Shown: positions 1 through 6,940 of the stretch, piece by piece
Layout of the letters: each line of letters starts with the position of its first letter
Numbering within the stretch: the stretch's first letter is position 1
Program-made: the position numbers and the translations under genes
The notes under the pieces: model-generated
What the model was told of the DNA's origin: nothing
What the model saw: only the letters and a program-made list of their open reading frames with translations
Database searches by the model: none
Source of the DNA: Deinococcus yavapaiensis KR-236
GTDB taxonomy: Bacteria > Deinococcota > Deinococci > Deinococcales > Deinococcaceae
Direction: 5' to 3'
NCBI RefSeq assembly: GCF_003217515.1
Contig: NZ_QJSX01000030.1
Location: 1-22,449 of the forward strand
Length of the DNA: 22,449 nt

Positions 1-1
1 T

Positions 2-106
2 CAAAGCTTGCGAGTGCGGGACGAGGTGCGGGCGGACATCTTTTTGGCGTTCACGCAGTTGGCGTGCTGCCTGATCACCTTCAAGCAGCACGCCAAATTT
101 TGTTAG
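2..106 (+). pseudogene. C-terminal end of a probable insertion-sequence transposase (partial at window edge)
   Basis: An open frame enters from the window edge and stops at a TAG at 104-106. The visible residues, including RADIFLAFTQLACCLITF, resemble the hydrophobic C-terminus of DDE transposases of the IS4/IS5 type; this is family recognition from a short stretch only. Homology to an integrase begins immediately after the stop codon, so an IS end probably lies near position 105-110 and the IS truncated the integrase. The catalytic part lies outside the window, so the family cannot be fixed. It could also be another short protein end. Confidence 0.4.
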
Positions 107-107
107 G

Positions 108-312
108 CGGTCTAAGACATACGTTCGTTTCTGTGTCTGGCGCGCGAGGCGCGAGTGGCGACGCGGTGAGCGCACACGTGGGGCACGCTTCACCAGCGTT
201 CACCCGTGCTCAGTATCGGCATGTGTTTGTCGAGGAGCGGCGGCGGCTCACGTTGGACTTCTCGTCGCCTTCGAAGGAGGAGGACGAGGAGGAAGAGCAG
301 GAGGAAAAATAG
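108..312 (+). pseudogene. Truncated tyrosine integrase, C-terminal catalytic remnant
   Basis: The translation aligns with the last part of the intact integrase at 18846-20105. It shares LRHTFVSVSG, SAHVGHAS, the QYRH catalytic tyrosine box and EERRRLTL before an acidic tail. Everything upstream of the HxxR box is missing, including the first catalytic arginine and the lysine, and is replaced by the end of a probable IS. The sequence has diverged from the intact copy (extra residues in the loop before the tyrosine), so it belonged to a related but different element. It is followed by the same hairpin and tRNA-Ala fragment that follow the intact integrase. It looks like the right end of an older element at the same tRNA gene, and should be inactive. 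Confidence 0.85.
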
Positions 313-379
313 CGTTTGGGCAAAAGTTGGTCAAAAACGATAGACATCTCCCCTGTCATGCATAGTCGCATAAAGCAAG

Positions 380-400
380 AACGCCGTCTGAGACGGCGTT
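380..400. terminator. Hairpin beside the left attachment repeat
   Basis: AACGCCGTCT at 380-389 is complementary to AGACGGCGTT at 391-400; the usable stem is about 8 bp with a 5-nt loop. It is a near copy of the hairpin at 20171-20195 beside the intact tRNA-Ala, so it was probably duplicated with the integration site. There is no strong T-run. Confidence 0.55.
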
Positions 401-402
401 CA

Positions 403-450
<48 letters not shown>

Positions 451-577
451 CGGGATGGGGCGATGTTTCTGTCTGTATTCATTCGATTCGAGACGTTAGC
501 TTCTCCTCGGTTTCATCGAGGTTTTTCCACAACTACAACTTCTCAGTGTGGCTGTCCTCTGTTGCCCAATTCCAGAG

Positions 578-598
578 ATTTTACGAAAAGATTACGAA
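578..598. repeat. Candidate arm-type integrase binding site, left end
   Basis: Two TTACGAA boxes with an 11-bp period lie inside the left end of the element. The same arrangement occurs at 20108-20130 inside the right end. Paired direct repeats near both attachment sites are what arm-type sites of tyrosine recombinases look like. The role is inferred. Confidence 0.5.
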
Positions 599-659
599 CT
601 ATTGGACCTCCGATTCTTCGTCCTAGACGACAAGAATCAACCTGTTACACTGGGAAGCA

Positions 660-1493
660 ATGAGCGTCACTCTTCGCCCAATGTCACAACGTGCACTGCT
701 TGACGTTTCAGCAGTGGTGGCTAATTGGATGCAATGCCCCAAGTTCGCTTGGGACATGATACGAGCGCGAGGATGGCTCAAACGCCTTGGTTCCAAGCTT
801 CCTCCCCTCTATGTTCACCGCGCTTTCGTTATAGGTGTAGGAGTTGGAGAATTGGAAGAAGCCCTCGGAAGGGCCGAGCGCAACGGGCCCGGTGTATTCC
901 TAGCGTTCGTTCGGGCGGCATTTGGTCGCGTTCGCCATTCCATCCGCTGGCGTACGGCACGTAAGTATCAGAATCGTCGAGCGGAAGAATGTCGATTTGA
1001 CAAGACCGTCGACCGAATGATGACTCATGCCCCCATTGATGACCGTGGATCCTGGGAAGACAGCGTTCCACTCTCCGAGCGCAGGGAACGCATGTTTCTC
1101 GAACGCCAACGCAGATTGCTTTCTAAATATGACAAGCTGTGCCCCGAAACCAAGGACTTTGTACGTAAACACTCGGCGTGTTTGATGAAACCGTTCACTA
1201 AGTTTGGGCCCGATGGAACCGCACGGTGGAATCAGCTACGTGTAAAGGTCGCTCAATACTGTCGCTCTTTGCAAGATCGCAATGCGCTCAAACGCTTCTT
1301 CGAAGAAATCTTCATCTTCCGTCGAGCGCCTGCGGACGCTTTAGCGCTCGCATTGAAGCACCATGAACAAGCAAACTTCCGGGCTTTTCTTGCTAAAAAG
1401 GTAAAGCGGTCGCTGCGTTGCGCCTGCCTTCCTCGCCCGGTTTACACCATCCCGATACCACCGTCGGCACCCCTCGCGCCTCCTGTCGCTTGA
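660..1493 (+). CDS. Hypothetical protein, basic, unknown function
   Basis: A 277-residue protein that I do not recognise. It is rich in Arg and Lys and has no signal peptide or membrane segment. Residues roughly 65-110 (FLAFVRAAFGRVRHSIRWR) recall region 2 of small sigma-like factors, and a second helical block covers about 145-225, but no motif is decisive. The C-terminus is proline-rich. The start at 660 has GGGAAG only two bases upstream; an in-frame ATG at 681 is possible. Base composition is less GC-rich than in the following cassette, which suggests a different origin. It is the first gene inside the left end of the element and is separated from the overlapping cassette by 71 bases. Confidence 0.6.
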   Translation: MSVTLRPMSQRALLDVSAVVANWMQCPKFAWDMIRARGWLKRLGSKLPPLYVHRAFVIGVGVGELEEALGRAERNGPGVFLAFVRAAFGRVRHSIRWRTARKYQNRRAEECRFDKTVDRMMTHAPIDDRGSWEDSVPLSERRERMFLERQRRLLSKYDKLCPETKDFVRKHSACLMKPFTKFGPDGTARWNQLRVKVAQYCRSLQDRNALKRFFEEIFIFRRAPADALALALKHHEQANFRAFLAKKVKRSLRCACLPRPVYTIPIPPSAPLAPPVA

Positions 1494-1564
1494 AGATCAG
1501 CCCTCAACGCTGTGTCTTCACCCCTGCCCTTGATGGGTAGGCGGCCCAACAGGGAGCCCAGTGC

Positions 1565-1816
1565 ATGACGAACGAACAATTGAATACCCTTCACGTCCTC
1601 AAGCCTCGTGAAGTTGCTCGGCTGTACCGTCTCTCGGACGCAACCGTGTATGACGCTCTACATGGCCAGAATGCCTTAGGTGAGCGCGTGCCCCGCTTGC
1701 CCGCCTCTCGTTTCGGCAAGACGTACCGTGTACGCCGGGAAGACGCCGAGGTGTGGTTCCTCGCTTACTCGACACTGCCAGAGCAAGTGCAACCCGAACA
1801 CGGGGGCGCACAATGA
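1565..1816 (+). CDS. Small helix-turn-helix DNA-binding protein, excisionase-like
   Basis: This 83-residue protein has the layout of the excisionase/HTH_17 group. A helix-turn-helix near the N-terminus (LKPREVARLYRLSDATVYDAL, about 12-32) is followed by a basic strand and a wing-like segment (FGKTYRVRREDAEVWF, about 51-66). Proteins of this kind bind DNA as excisionases or small regulators. A GGGAG box about 8 bases before ATG 1565 supports the start. It is the first gene of a seven-gene run in which every junction overlaps, so it may set expression or excision of the whole element. A direct role in excision is inferred from family and location. Confidence 0.75.
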   Translation: MTNEQLNTLHVLKPREVARLYRLSDATVYDALHGQNALGERVPRLPASRFGKTYRVRREDAEVWFLAYSTLPEQVQPEHGGAQ

Positions 1817-2121
1817 CGAAGCCCGCCATTCAAGGCGGGCAAAGCGCGGGCGGCGCTGCTGTCATTCTACCCGCCTTGCCCTTCACCCTGCCAGACCATG
1901 AAGCGCTCCTCGGCCTCCTCGCCGTGACGCGCGCCGAGTTGCGCGCCCTCGACGCACAAATGACGGTGCTCTCTCAACTCATCCTCGACGCCAAGGGCGG
2001 CAACGCGGACGCGGTGCGCGAGTACCGCGCGTTGGAAGCCAAGCGCCCGCACCTCTGGTACCGCGTGCGGCTCCTCGACGCGGCCTTGTGGCTTCTCGAG
2101 CGCGAAGAGGTGACGTTGTGA
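1813..2121 (+). CDS. Hypothetical protein, helical, replication cassette
   Basis: A 102-residue protein starting at the ATG that overlaps the upstream stop (ATGA at 1813-1816). An earlier in-frame start at 1753 would lie deep inside the previous gene and is not preferred. The first 25 residues are Gly/Ala/Pro-rich; the rest is predicted helical, with repeated LRALDAQ and REYRALEAKRP segments and a C-terminal LLDAALWLLEREE. No family was recognised. Translational coupling to its neighbours suggests a part in replication or regulation of the element. Confidence 0.65.
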   Translation: MTKPAIQGGQSAGGAAVILPALPFTLPDHEALLGLLAVTRAELRALDAQMTVLSQLILDAKGGNADAVREYRALEAKRPHLWYRVRLLDAALWLLEREEVTL

Positions 2122-2258
2122 GACGAACCGCGCGACAGAAACTCGAAGCGCTCCGCTCGCTCGCCTTGCTCGACGTGAAACGCGGACACAACGTCCAAGC
2201 GGCCTTAAACGTCCTTGACGCACTCTCGAAGATCGGCGTGAAAGGTGGGCAAGCATGA
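2118..2258 (+). CDS. Small hypothetical protein (46 aa), GTG start
   Basis: A short frame starts at GTG 2118, overlapping the upstream stop (GTGA), and ends in a TGA overlapped by the next ATG. It fills exactly the gap between two genes whose other junctions all have the same 4-bp overlap, which is the main support. The product begins MRRTARQKLEALRSLALLD and is basic and helical. No family was recognised. Confidence 0.6.
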   Translation: MRRTARQKLEALRSLALLDVKRGHNVQAALNVLDALSKIGVKGGQA

Positions 2259-2533
2259 CGCACCCCACCTCCTCCGAGTTCACGCCGGTCGAACGCTTCG
2301 TGCTCCTCGACGCGTGGCGCGGTGCGCCACGCTTCTACTCGAACGTCATGCCATCGCAACTCACGCACGTCATCGGAGGCAGTACCTTCACACCCGTTCA
2401 GATCGGTAAGGCGCGGCATGCCCTCGTGAAACGCGACCTTCTACGCTTGCGCGGCCCGAGCGTGCTCCTCACCGACAAAGGGCGGCGACTGGCGAAGACG
2501 CTCACGGCGGAACTCGCCGGGGTGGTGCTGTGA
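2255..2533 (+). CDS. Hypothetical protein with winged-helix-like C-terminal half
   Basis: A 92-residue protein starting at the ATG overlapping the preceding stop. Residues about 48-85 (TPVQIGKARHALVKRDLL, then LLTDKGRRLAKTL) resemble the recognition helix and wing of MarR-like winged-helix proteins. In these a 'hold-or-switch' helix is followed by a strand ending in TDKGR. The N-terminal half has no recognised motif. It lies directly before the primase-helicase and overlaps its GTG start, so it could be a regulator or DNA-binding accessory of replication. The function is inferred. Confidence 0.65.
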   Translation: MTHPTSSEFTPVERFVLLDAWRGAPRFYSNVMPSQLTHVIGGSTFTPVQIGKARHALVKRDLLRLRGPSVLLTDKGRRLAKTLTAELAGVVL

Positions 2534-5052
2534 TGCCATCCGCTCTGACCGCGCCCGCTGAACTCTTCGCGGCGTACTTTCTCCCGAACCCCTTGAAGCA
2601 TGGGCGATTCAAAGGATGGAAGGGAACAAAGAAGATCGTCGAAACACTCGAAGGTCAACCCGTCACGGTCGCCATGCTCGAAAAGCACCTCGGAGTGGGC
2701 AAGTTCCTTCCGTCCGCTCTGGGGTATTTGCCGGGCACCTTCGACGGCACCCTGTCCGGCGCCGTCGATATGGACGCCAAGGATTACCCCAGCGTGGAAG
2801 CGCTCGCAGCGGCGAAAGAACGCCTCCTCGCCGAGTGCGCCGCCCTCAACGTCGAGGTGTACCCCGAGCGGTCCTCATCCGGGCGAGGCTGTCACGTCTG
2901 GCTGTTCACGGATGACCTCGTAACTTACCGCGACATGCGCGCCGCGCTGCGTTTCTTCGTGAACCGCGCCGCCCTGCCCGCCTCGACGGAAGTCTTCCCG
3001 AAAGGGGATGACGCCGCTTCGAACTGGCTGATCATGCCGTACCACGGGGCGCTTTGGCAGAACGGCGGGCGGCTCGGCGCGACGTACCTCGAAACGACGG
3101 ATGGCGAGGCGATCCCTGTCGATGAACTCGACGAGTGGATCACGCGCAACCCGGCGAGCGTCGTAAGGAACCTCGCCGCCCTCGAAGGACAACGAACCAC
3201 GGCGGGGACTTCCAGCGGTTCGAGCGGTGAGGGTGCCCTCGCTCTCGTGAACGCGCTCGCTCGCGCGGCCTTGCAGAAAGCGCCGTCTGCTCGGCATGAC
3301 GCGGCGGCAGCGTTCCTCAACGTCGCGCATCGCGCCGAGCAACTCGAAGCAATGCTGACGGCCCTCGGCGGCGAGGACGTTCACGCCGTGTGGTGCGCGG
3401 ACGGTTCACGCGACCTCGACGAGTGGCGCGACGAAATCGCGCGTTGGGCGGAGCACATCGAAGAAGGCAAAAGCGACCGTCAACGCGGCTTCCCGTACCT
3501 GAAAGAACAAGGTTTCGATCTTTCAGCGGTGCCCCTCCCCTCCACCGCTAAAACCGCTGAAAGTCCCGAGGAACCTTGGGGCGAACGGCAATCCCTGCCG
3601 CCCGTGCGACCGTCCGCGCCGACCATGCCGCCCGACATGGTGCCCGCCTCCATTCGCGCGTGGCTCCTTGACCTCGCCGAGTTGACCTGCGTGCCGCTCG
3701 AATGCGTGGCCGCGTCCGCCATCGCTGCCTTCTCCGGCTTGCTGGGGCGTACCGTCGTTCTGAAACCCGAGCGCTTCACGAGTTGGCGGGTGGTGCCGAA
3801 CCTGTGGTATGCGGTGGTCGCCCCGCCGGGCAGCATGAAGACCTTTCTATACGGCGAGCCGACACGGTTCCTGAAGGTGCTCGAGGAACGCGCTCGGCAA
3901 GCGTTCGAGGACGCGAAGCTTGAAGCGGAAGTCGAAGCGGAAGCGTTGAAGTTCGAAGAAGCGCAACTCAAGAAAGGCAAGAGCTTCTCCCGAGAGAAAC
4001 TGCTCGACCTCAAACGACGAGCGCAAACCCTCGACGTGACGTGCAAACGCTACTACGTCAACGACGCCACTCCTGAGAAGCTCGGCGAGTTGCTCAACGA
4101 GAACCCACGCGGCTTCGTCGTCCTGAAAGACGAACTTGCCGCGTTCATCGATCAACTCAAACGCGAGGATCAAGCGACCGCGAGGGGCTTCTACCTCTCG
4201 GCGTGGGATGGCAACGAAGGGTACACCTTCGACCGCATTCAACGCGGCACCATCCGCATTCCCGCGACGTGCCTCAGCATCATCGGCGCGATTCAGGAAG
4301 GCCCGTTGCAGAAGTTCGTGAACGATTCCCGCTCGGGATCGGCGGGCGATCAAGGAATGCTGCAACGCTTCCAACTCCTCGTGTGGCCTGACAACCTCGG
4401 TGAGTGGAAACGCCCGACACGCCGAGGGAACGAAGCGGCGTTCGACGCGGTGCTGCGCGTAGCAGAAGTCATCGATCGGTGGTACCCACCCTCGGAGGAT
4501 GGGCCGCACGTGCTGACGTTCGACGAGGAAGCGCGCGGCCTCTTCGAAGCGTGGCGGGACACGCTGGAAGTTCGCACGCGCGGCGGTGATGAGGAATTGA
4601 GGCGCGCGGGCTCGTTCGCGTCGCACCTCGGGAAGTACCGCTCCCTCGTGCCGTCCCTCGCTCTTGTGTTCCACGCGCTCGAGCACGCCGAGCGGAACGC
4701 ACGCCTTGACGACGTGCCGCCCGTGAGCGCGGACGCGCTGGAACTCGCGCTGAACTGGGCGGAGTTCTTGGAGGTGCACGCGCGCAAGGTGTACGCGGCG
4801 GAACTTGGCTTGTCCTTCGCGGGCGTGCGCGCCCTTGCCGAGAAGATCAAGGCGGGCGCCGTGAAGGACGGGATGGACACGTACACGCTGCGCCGCAAAG
4901 ACTGGCAGTTGCTGCAAGGTTCCCTGTTCGACGAAGCTCTCGACGGGCTCGTGTCGCTAGGATGGGCTCGACGGGTGGAAGTGGAGACGGGCGGGCGACC
5001 GCGTGAAGTCTTCCGCCTGCACCCGGATCTTCGAGAAGGCGGTGAGGCGTGA
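2530..5052 (+). CDS. Primase-helicase fusion: AEP-type primase/polymerase + DUF3987 ATPase
   Basis: This 840-residue protein is probably the replication protein of the element. The N-terminal part (about 10-205) looks like an archaeo-eukaryotic primase: an acidic pair in DMDAKD (80-85) and a SGRGCHVWLF motif (117-126) whose histidine binds nucleotide in this superfamily. A linker (about 220-370) contains low-complexity Ser/Gly and Thr/Ala segments. The C-terminal part matches DUF3987: Walker A APPGSMKT (431-438), a charged coiled coil (about 445-500), Walker B VVLKDELAAF (530-539) and a QRF sensor-like site (612-614). Such fusions prime and unwind DNA in plasmids, satellites and integrative elements. 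The start is GTG 2530, overlapping the upstream TGA; ATG 2533 is an equal alternative. The 9-nt ACCGCT-type repeats lie within the linker-coding part. Confidence 0.85.
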   Translation: MMPSALTAPAELFAAYFLPNPLKHGRFKGWKGTKKIVETLEGQPVTVAMLEKHLGVGKFLPSALGYLPGTFDGTLSGAVDMDAKDYPSVEALAAAKERLLAECAALNVEVYPERSSSGRGCHVWLFTDDLVTYRDMRAALRFFVNRAALPASTEVFPKGDDAASNWLIMPYHGALWQNGGRLGATYLETTDGEAIPVDELDEWITRNPASVVRNLAALEGQRTTAGTSSGSSGEGALALVNALARAALQKAPSARHDAAAAFLNVAHRAEQLEAMLTALGGEDVHAVWCADGSRDLDEWRDEIARWAEHIEEGKSDRQRGFPYLKEQGFDLSAVPLPSTAKTAESPEEPWGERQSLPPVRPSAPTMPPDMVPASIRAWLLDLAELTCVPLECVAASAIAAFSGLLGRTVVLKPERFTSWRVVPNLWYAVVAPPGSMKTFLYGEPTRFLKVLEERARQAFEDAKLEAEVEAEALKFEEAQLKKGKSFSREKLLDLKRRAQTLDVTCKRYYVNDATPEKLGELLNENPRGFVVLKDELAAFIDQLKREDQATARGFYLSAWDGNEGYTFDRIQRGTIRIPATCLSIIGAIQEGPLQKFVNDSRSGSAGDQGMLQRFQLLVWPDNLGEWKRPTRRGNEAAFDAVLRVAEVIDRWYPPSEDGPHVLTFDEEARGLFEAWRDTLEVRTRGGDEELRRAGSFASHLGKYRSLVPSLALVFHALEHAERNARLDDVPPVSADALELALNWAEFLEVHARKVYAAELGLSFAGVRALAEKIKAGAVKDGMDTYTLRRKDWQLLQGSLFDEALDGLVSLGWARRVEVETGGRPREVFRLHPDLREGGEA
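3214..3227. repeat. 9-nt repeat, cluster 1 (AGCGG x2)
   Basis: Two AGCGG boxes lie 9 bases apart inside the primase-helicase linker, encoding Ser-Ser-Gly repeats. The same unit recurs at 3520-3563 and 5097-5149. Confidence 0.5.
3520..3563. repeat. 9-nt repeat, cluster 2, with an 11-bp inverted repeat
   Basis: CTTTCAGCGGT at 3520-3530 is the exact reverse complement of ACCGCTGAAAG at 3553-3563. A second ACCGCTAAA unit starts at 3544, giving the same 9-nt period. The left arm is read in a different codon frame (LSAV) from the right arm (TAKTAE), so conservation is at DNA level. Confidence 0.6.
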
Positions 5053-5393
5053 GCGTATTCCAGATGCGGCGATATCGCACGAACGCCCCCACCCTCACCG
5101 CTGAAACCGCTGAAAGCCTACCTTCGACGCCTTCTAGCGGTTCTAGCGGGAGCCTCCCCGGCGCTTTCGTAGAATCACGCCTTGAGGTTGACCCGTTCGA
5201 GGTGGGCAAGGCGTGCGGGTACTGCGGGAGTTGCGCGCGTTGGACGTTCGACGGGTACGGCTACCTCGGGGCGTGCTCAACCGGGCGGTACGCGCACGGC
5301 CTCGACGGAGCGTATGACGAGTCGGTGTTCACGTCCGTTCACATGCGCTGCGGCGTGCAAGCCGGGCGAGGCTGGAAGGGGAAACGCCCGTGA
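5049..5393 (+). CDS. Small cysteine-rich protein, probable zinc binding
   Basis: A 114-residue protein with a GTG start overlapping the primase-helicase stop (GTGA). The first 45 residues are a Ser/Thr/Ala-rich, probably disordered region. The rest contains CGYCGSC (about 56-62), another Cys in GACS and one in MRCG near the C-terminus, enough for one zinc site. No named family was recognised. The N-terminal region is encoded by the third cluster of 9-nt repeats. Position between the primase-helicase and a helix-turn-helix protein suggests a replication or regulatory accessory. Confidence 0.65.
   Translation: MSVFQMRRYRTNAPTLTAETAESLPSTPSSGSSGSLPGAFVESRLEVDPFEVGKACGYCGSCARWTFDGYGYLGACSTGRYAHGLDGAYDESVFTSVHMRCGVQAGRGWKGKRP
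5097..5149. repeat. 9-nt repeat, cluster 3: two direct copies facing two inverted copies
   Basis: ACCGCTGAA units start at 5097 and 5106; AGCGGTTCT and AGCGGG start at 5136 and 5145. The two pairs are inverted relative to each other, so the region can also fold into a hairpin with about four mismatches over 19 positions. Confidence 0.6.
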
Positions 5394-5599
5394 GCGACGG
5401 CGTGCCGAACGTCCTCAGTCTCAGCGTGACCGCCGACGTGCTCGGCGTGAGCTACGAGACGCTCCGAGGGCAAGCCGACCGTGGGCACGTCGCGTGCGTG
5501 CAATTCACGCCACGCGGCAAACGCTGGGTGCGCCGTGAGGAAGTCGAACGCCTTGCGCGAATGCTCCACGTCATTCCTGACTTCTCGCACGCCTTATAA
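5390..5599 (+). CDS. Small helix-turn-helix protein, excisionase/MerR-like
   Basis: A 69-residue protein with a GTG start overlapping the upstream stop (GTGA). SVTADVLGVSYETLRGQADRG (about 12-32) reads as a helix-turn-helix, followed by a strand and a basic wing FTPRGKRWVRREEVERL (about 39-55). This is the HTH_17/excisionase pattern, also seen in the first gene of the cassette; the two are not close copies. It could be the excisionase or a regulator of the element. It ends the overlapping seven-gene run. Confidence 0.7.
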   Translation: MSDGVPNVLSLSVTADVLGVSYETLRGQADRGHVACVQFTPRGKRWVRREEVERLARMLHVIPDFSHAL

Positions 5600-5616
5600 C
5601 GTTCGACAGATTGCAT

Positions 5617-5673
5617 GAGCAGAGGCAAGGTCATTGTTTCCCGCAGGTAGTGTTGTAGCTCCTACCTCTGCTC
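5617..5673. repeat. Inverted repeat after the replication cassette
   Basis: GAGCAGAGG at 5617-5625 pairs perfectly with CCTCTGCTC at 5665-5673. An internal AGGTAG/CTACCT pair (5645-5650/5662-5667) shares bases with the outer arm, so the two structures exclude each other. It lies between convergent genes and may end transcription, though no T-run follows. Confidence 0.35.
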
Positions 5674-5712
5674 CAATCGCCAATAGTTGCTCGCTCCGTG
5701 GAGGTTCGGCAA

Positions 5713-6615
5713 TCAATCCTCCTGAAGTGCCACACGCGTCATCGTAATTCGCATCAGTGCCGCACCCACACCCCGCCGAACACTCACCGTGAATTGACTG
5801 CCAGGTGTGCCTTGCAAGCGCTCACGAACCGTTCGGTTATTCAACCCCTTCAAGGAACGCCCGTCGACTTCTACGATCTCATCCCCGACCTTCAGCCCGG
5901 CCTTCTCTGCTGGCTTGCCCGGCATCACGTCCGTGACGAACACGCTGTCCGAGCGCCGACGAATCATGTCGAACTCGAACCCGGCTCCCGCATACGTTCG
6001 GTAAATTCGCCACACCAAGCTTTTCGGCAGCGGTTGGTTCGTGAACCGACGCTCGTCCAGCCCGTTCTGGTTGAGTCCTTTCCGTTCCAGCAGCAAGAAA
6101 TTCCAGCCAGCCGCAAGCTTCCAGTCAAGGTCTTGCACAATGTGCTCGCATGTGATCCGGCCCTTCATGCTGGTCGGTGAACGCTGCAAAACCAGCATGG
6201 CAGCGTAACTTCCAGCTGGGCTGGGAATCTGCGGTGCGCTGAACATCGAGATGTTTCCAAGCCGTTTATCGCCTTGGTACACATCCAGCTGGAATTGATC
6301 TCCCGTGGCATCCTCTGGAGTGACCGTCACCTTGCCCTGGCAGTCCTGTTCCGAGTTGAAAAATAGGGTGGTCACGGGAACGAGATAAATACTCTGCAAT
6401 TCCTTGGAAGTTGGCAGAGTGATGTGGAAGACACCTTGTTCGTCGACACGTCCCTTAGCAAGGGGAAAGCCATTGTGGACGAGCCGAACTTCCCCTGCTT
6501 TTCCTTTCGGCCAATCAACGATCGCTCCGGTGAGCGTTCCTGAGACCGGCACGGCTTGGGCAGCGAAACCGAGGATCAACGTCGAGAGGGTCAATTGTAC
6601 GAATCGACGAATCAC
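5713..6615 (-). CDS. Secreted PDZ-domain protein
   Basis: A 300-residue protein starting at GTG (6615-6613); CGGAGG seven bases upstream supports this start over an ATG seven codons earlier. Residues 1-21 (VIRRFVQLTLSTLILGFAAQ and on) form a signal peptide. The middle part, with a Cys pair (about 92 and 156), has no recognised domain. Residues about 224-295 form a PDZ domain: VFVTDVMPGKPAEKAGLKVG, then DEIVEVDGRSL and a GTPGS turn, as in carboxy-terminal processing proteases and HtrA. No protease domain is present, so it is more likely an envelope binding or scaffold protein. It converges on the replication cassette and is the first cargo gene. Confidence 0.8.
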   Translation of the reverse strand: MIRRFVQLTLSTLILGFAAQAVPVSGTLTGAIVDWPKGKAGEVRLVHNGFPLAKGRVDEQGVFHITLPTSKELQSIYLVPVTTLFFNSEQDCQGKVTVTPEDATGDQFQLDVYQGDKRLGNISMFSAPQIPSPAGSYAAMLVLQRSPTSMKGRITCEHIVQDLDWKLAAGWNFLLLERKGLNQNGLDERRFTNQPLPKSLVWRIYRTYAGAGFEFDMIRRRSDSVFVTDVMPGKPAEKAGLKVGDEIVEVDGRSLKGLNNRTVRERLQGTPGSQFTVSVRRGVGAALMRITMTRVALQED

Positions 6616-6859
6616 AACAACCTCCGAAGCGAACATGTGCTGCGAGTGGAGTTGCCAACGCTGAAATCGTTTGCCCCCTTTCGTTGAGCATCACTCGGCC
6701 TTCCTCGTGACGTGTGATGCGGTAAGGATGTCAAAAGCAGGTCGAAGCACTACTGCTACGTAGCGCATTCCGACTCGAGAAGCAGATACCTAATTGTCTG
6801 CTTAATAACACTGAAGTTCTAGTCCCCTGGCGCTTTATCACCACGACGAGCGGTTCCAT

Positions 6860-6919
6860 TGATACGAGTCGCTTCGTGTGATACGAGCAGTTTTCGCGCT
6901 CTCAGCAGCATTTTCGCGC
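6860..6919 (+). promoter_or_regulatory. Candidate operator array: two pairs of direct repeats at two-turn spacing
   Basis: TGATACGAG occurs at 6860 and 6879 (19-bp period), and TTTTCGCGC at 6891 and 6911 (20-bp period). Spacing near two helical turns puts repeats on one DNA face, as for a dimeric or cooperative regulator. They stand just upstream of the -10-like box at 6931. Confidence 0.45.
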
Positions 6920-6930
6920 GTCCTTCGAGA

Positions 6931-6936
6931 TAATCT
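6931..6936 (+). promoter_or_regulatory. Candidate -10 element for a leaderless transcript
   Basis: TAATCT fits TANNNT and ends four bases before ATG 6941, the geometry of leaderless genes known in Deinococcus. No clear Shine-Dalgarno or -35 was seen, so an activator may be needed. Confidence 0.45.
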
Positions 6937-6940
6937 AGGC

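Larger units (their letters stand above)
6616..6940. other. Divergent intergenic region with spaced direct repeats
   Basis: This gap separates the divergent PDZ gene and the coiled-coil gene. No gene is supported. The half nearest 6941 holds two pairs of direct repeats and a TAATCT box, listed separately. Confidence 0.5.

Noticed and set aside
3847..4917. A 356-codon minus-strand frame opposite the primase-helicase
   Set aside because: It is a shadow of the GC-rich gene on the other strand; the plus-strand frame carries Walker motifs and operon overlaps.
5097..5149. CRISPR-like array from the short repeats
   Set aside because: Units are 9 nt with no spacers of uniform size and occur in both orientations within coding sequence.
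5698..6180. A 160-codon plus-strand frame opposite the PDZ gene
   Set aside because: It is His/Pro/Arg-rich with no family features and is opposite a well-supported secreted PDZ protein.
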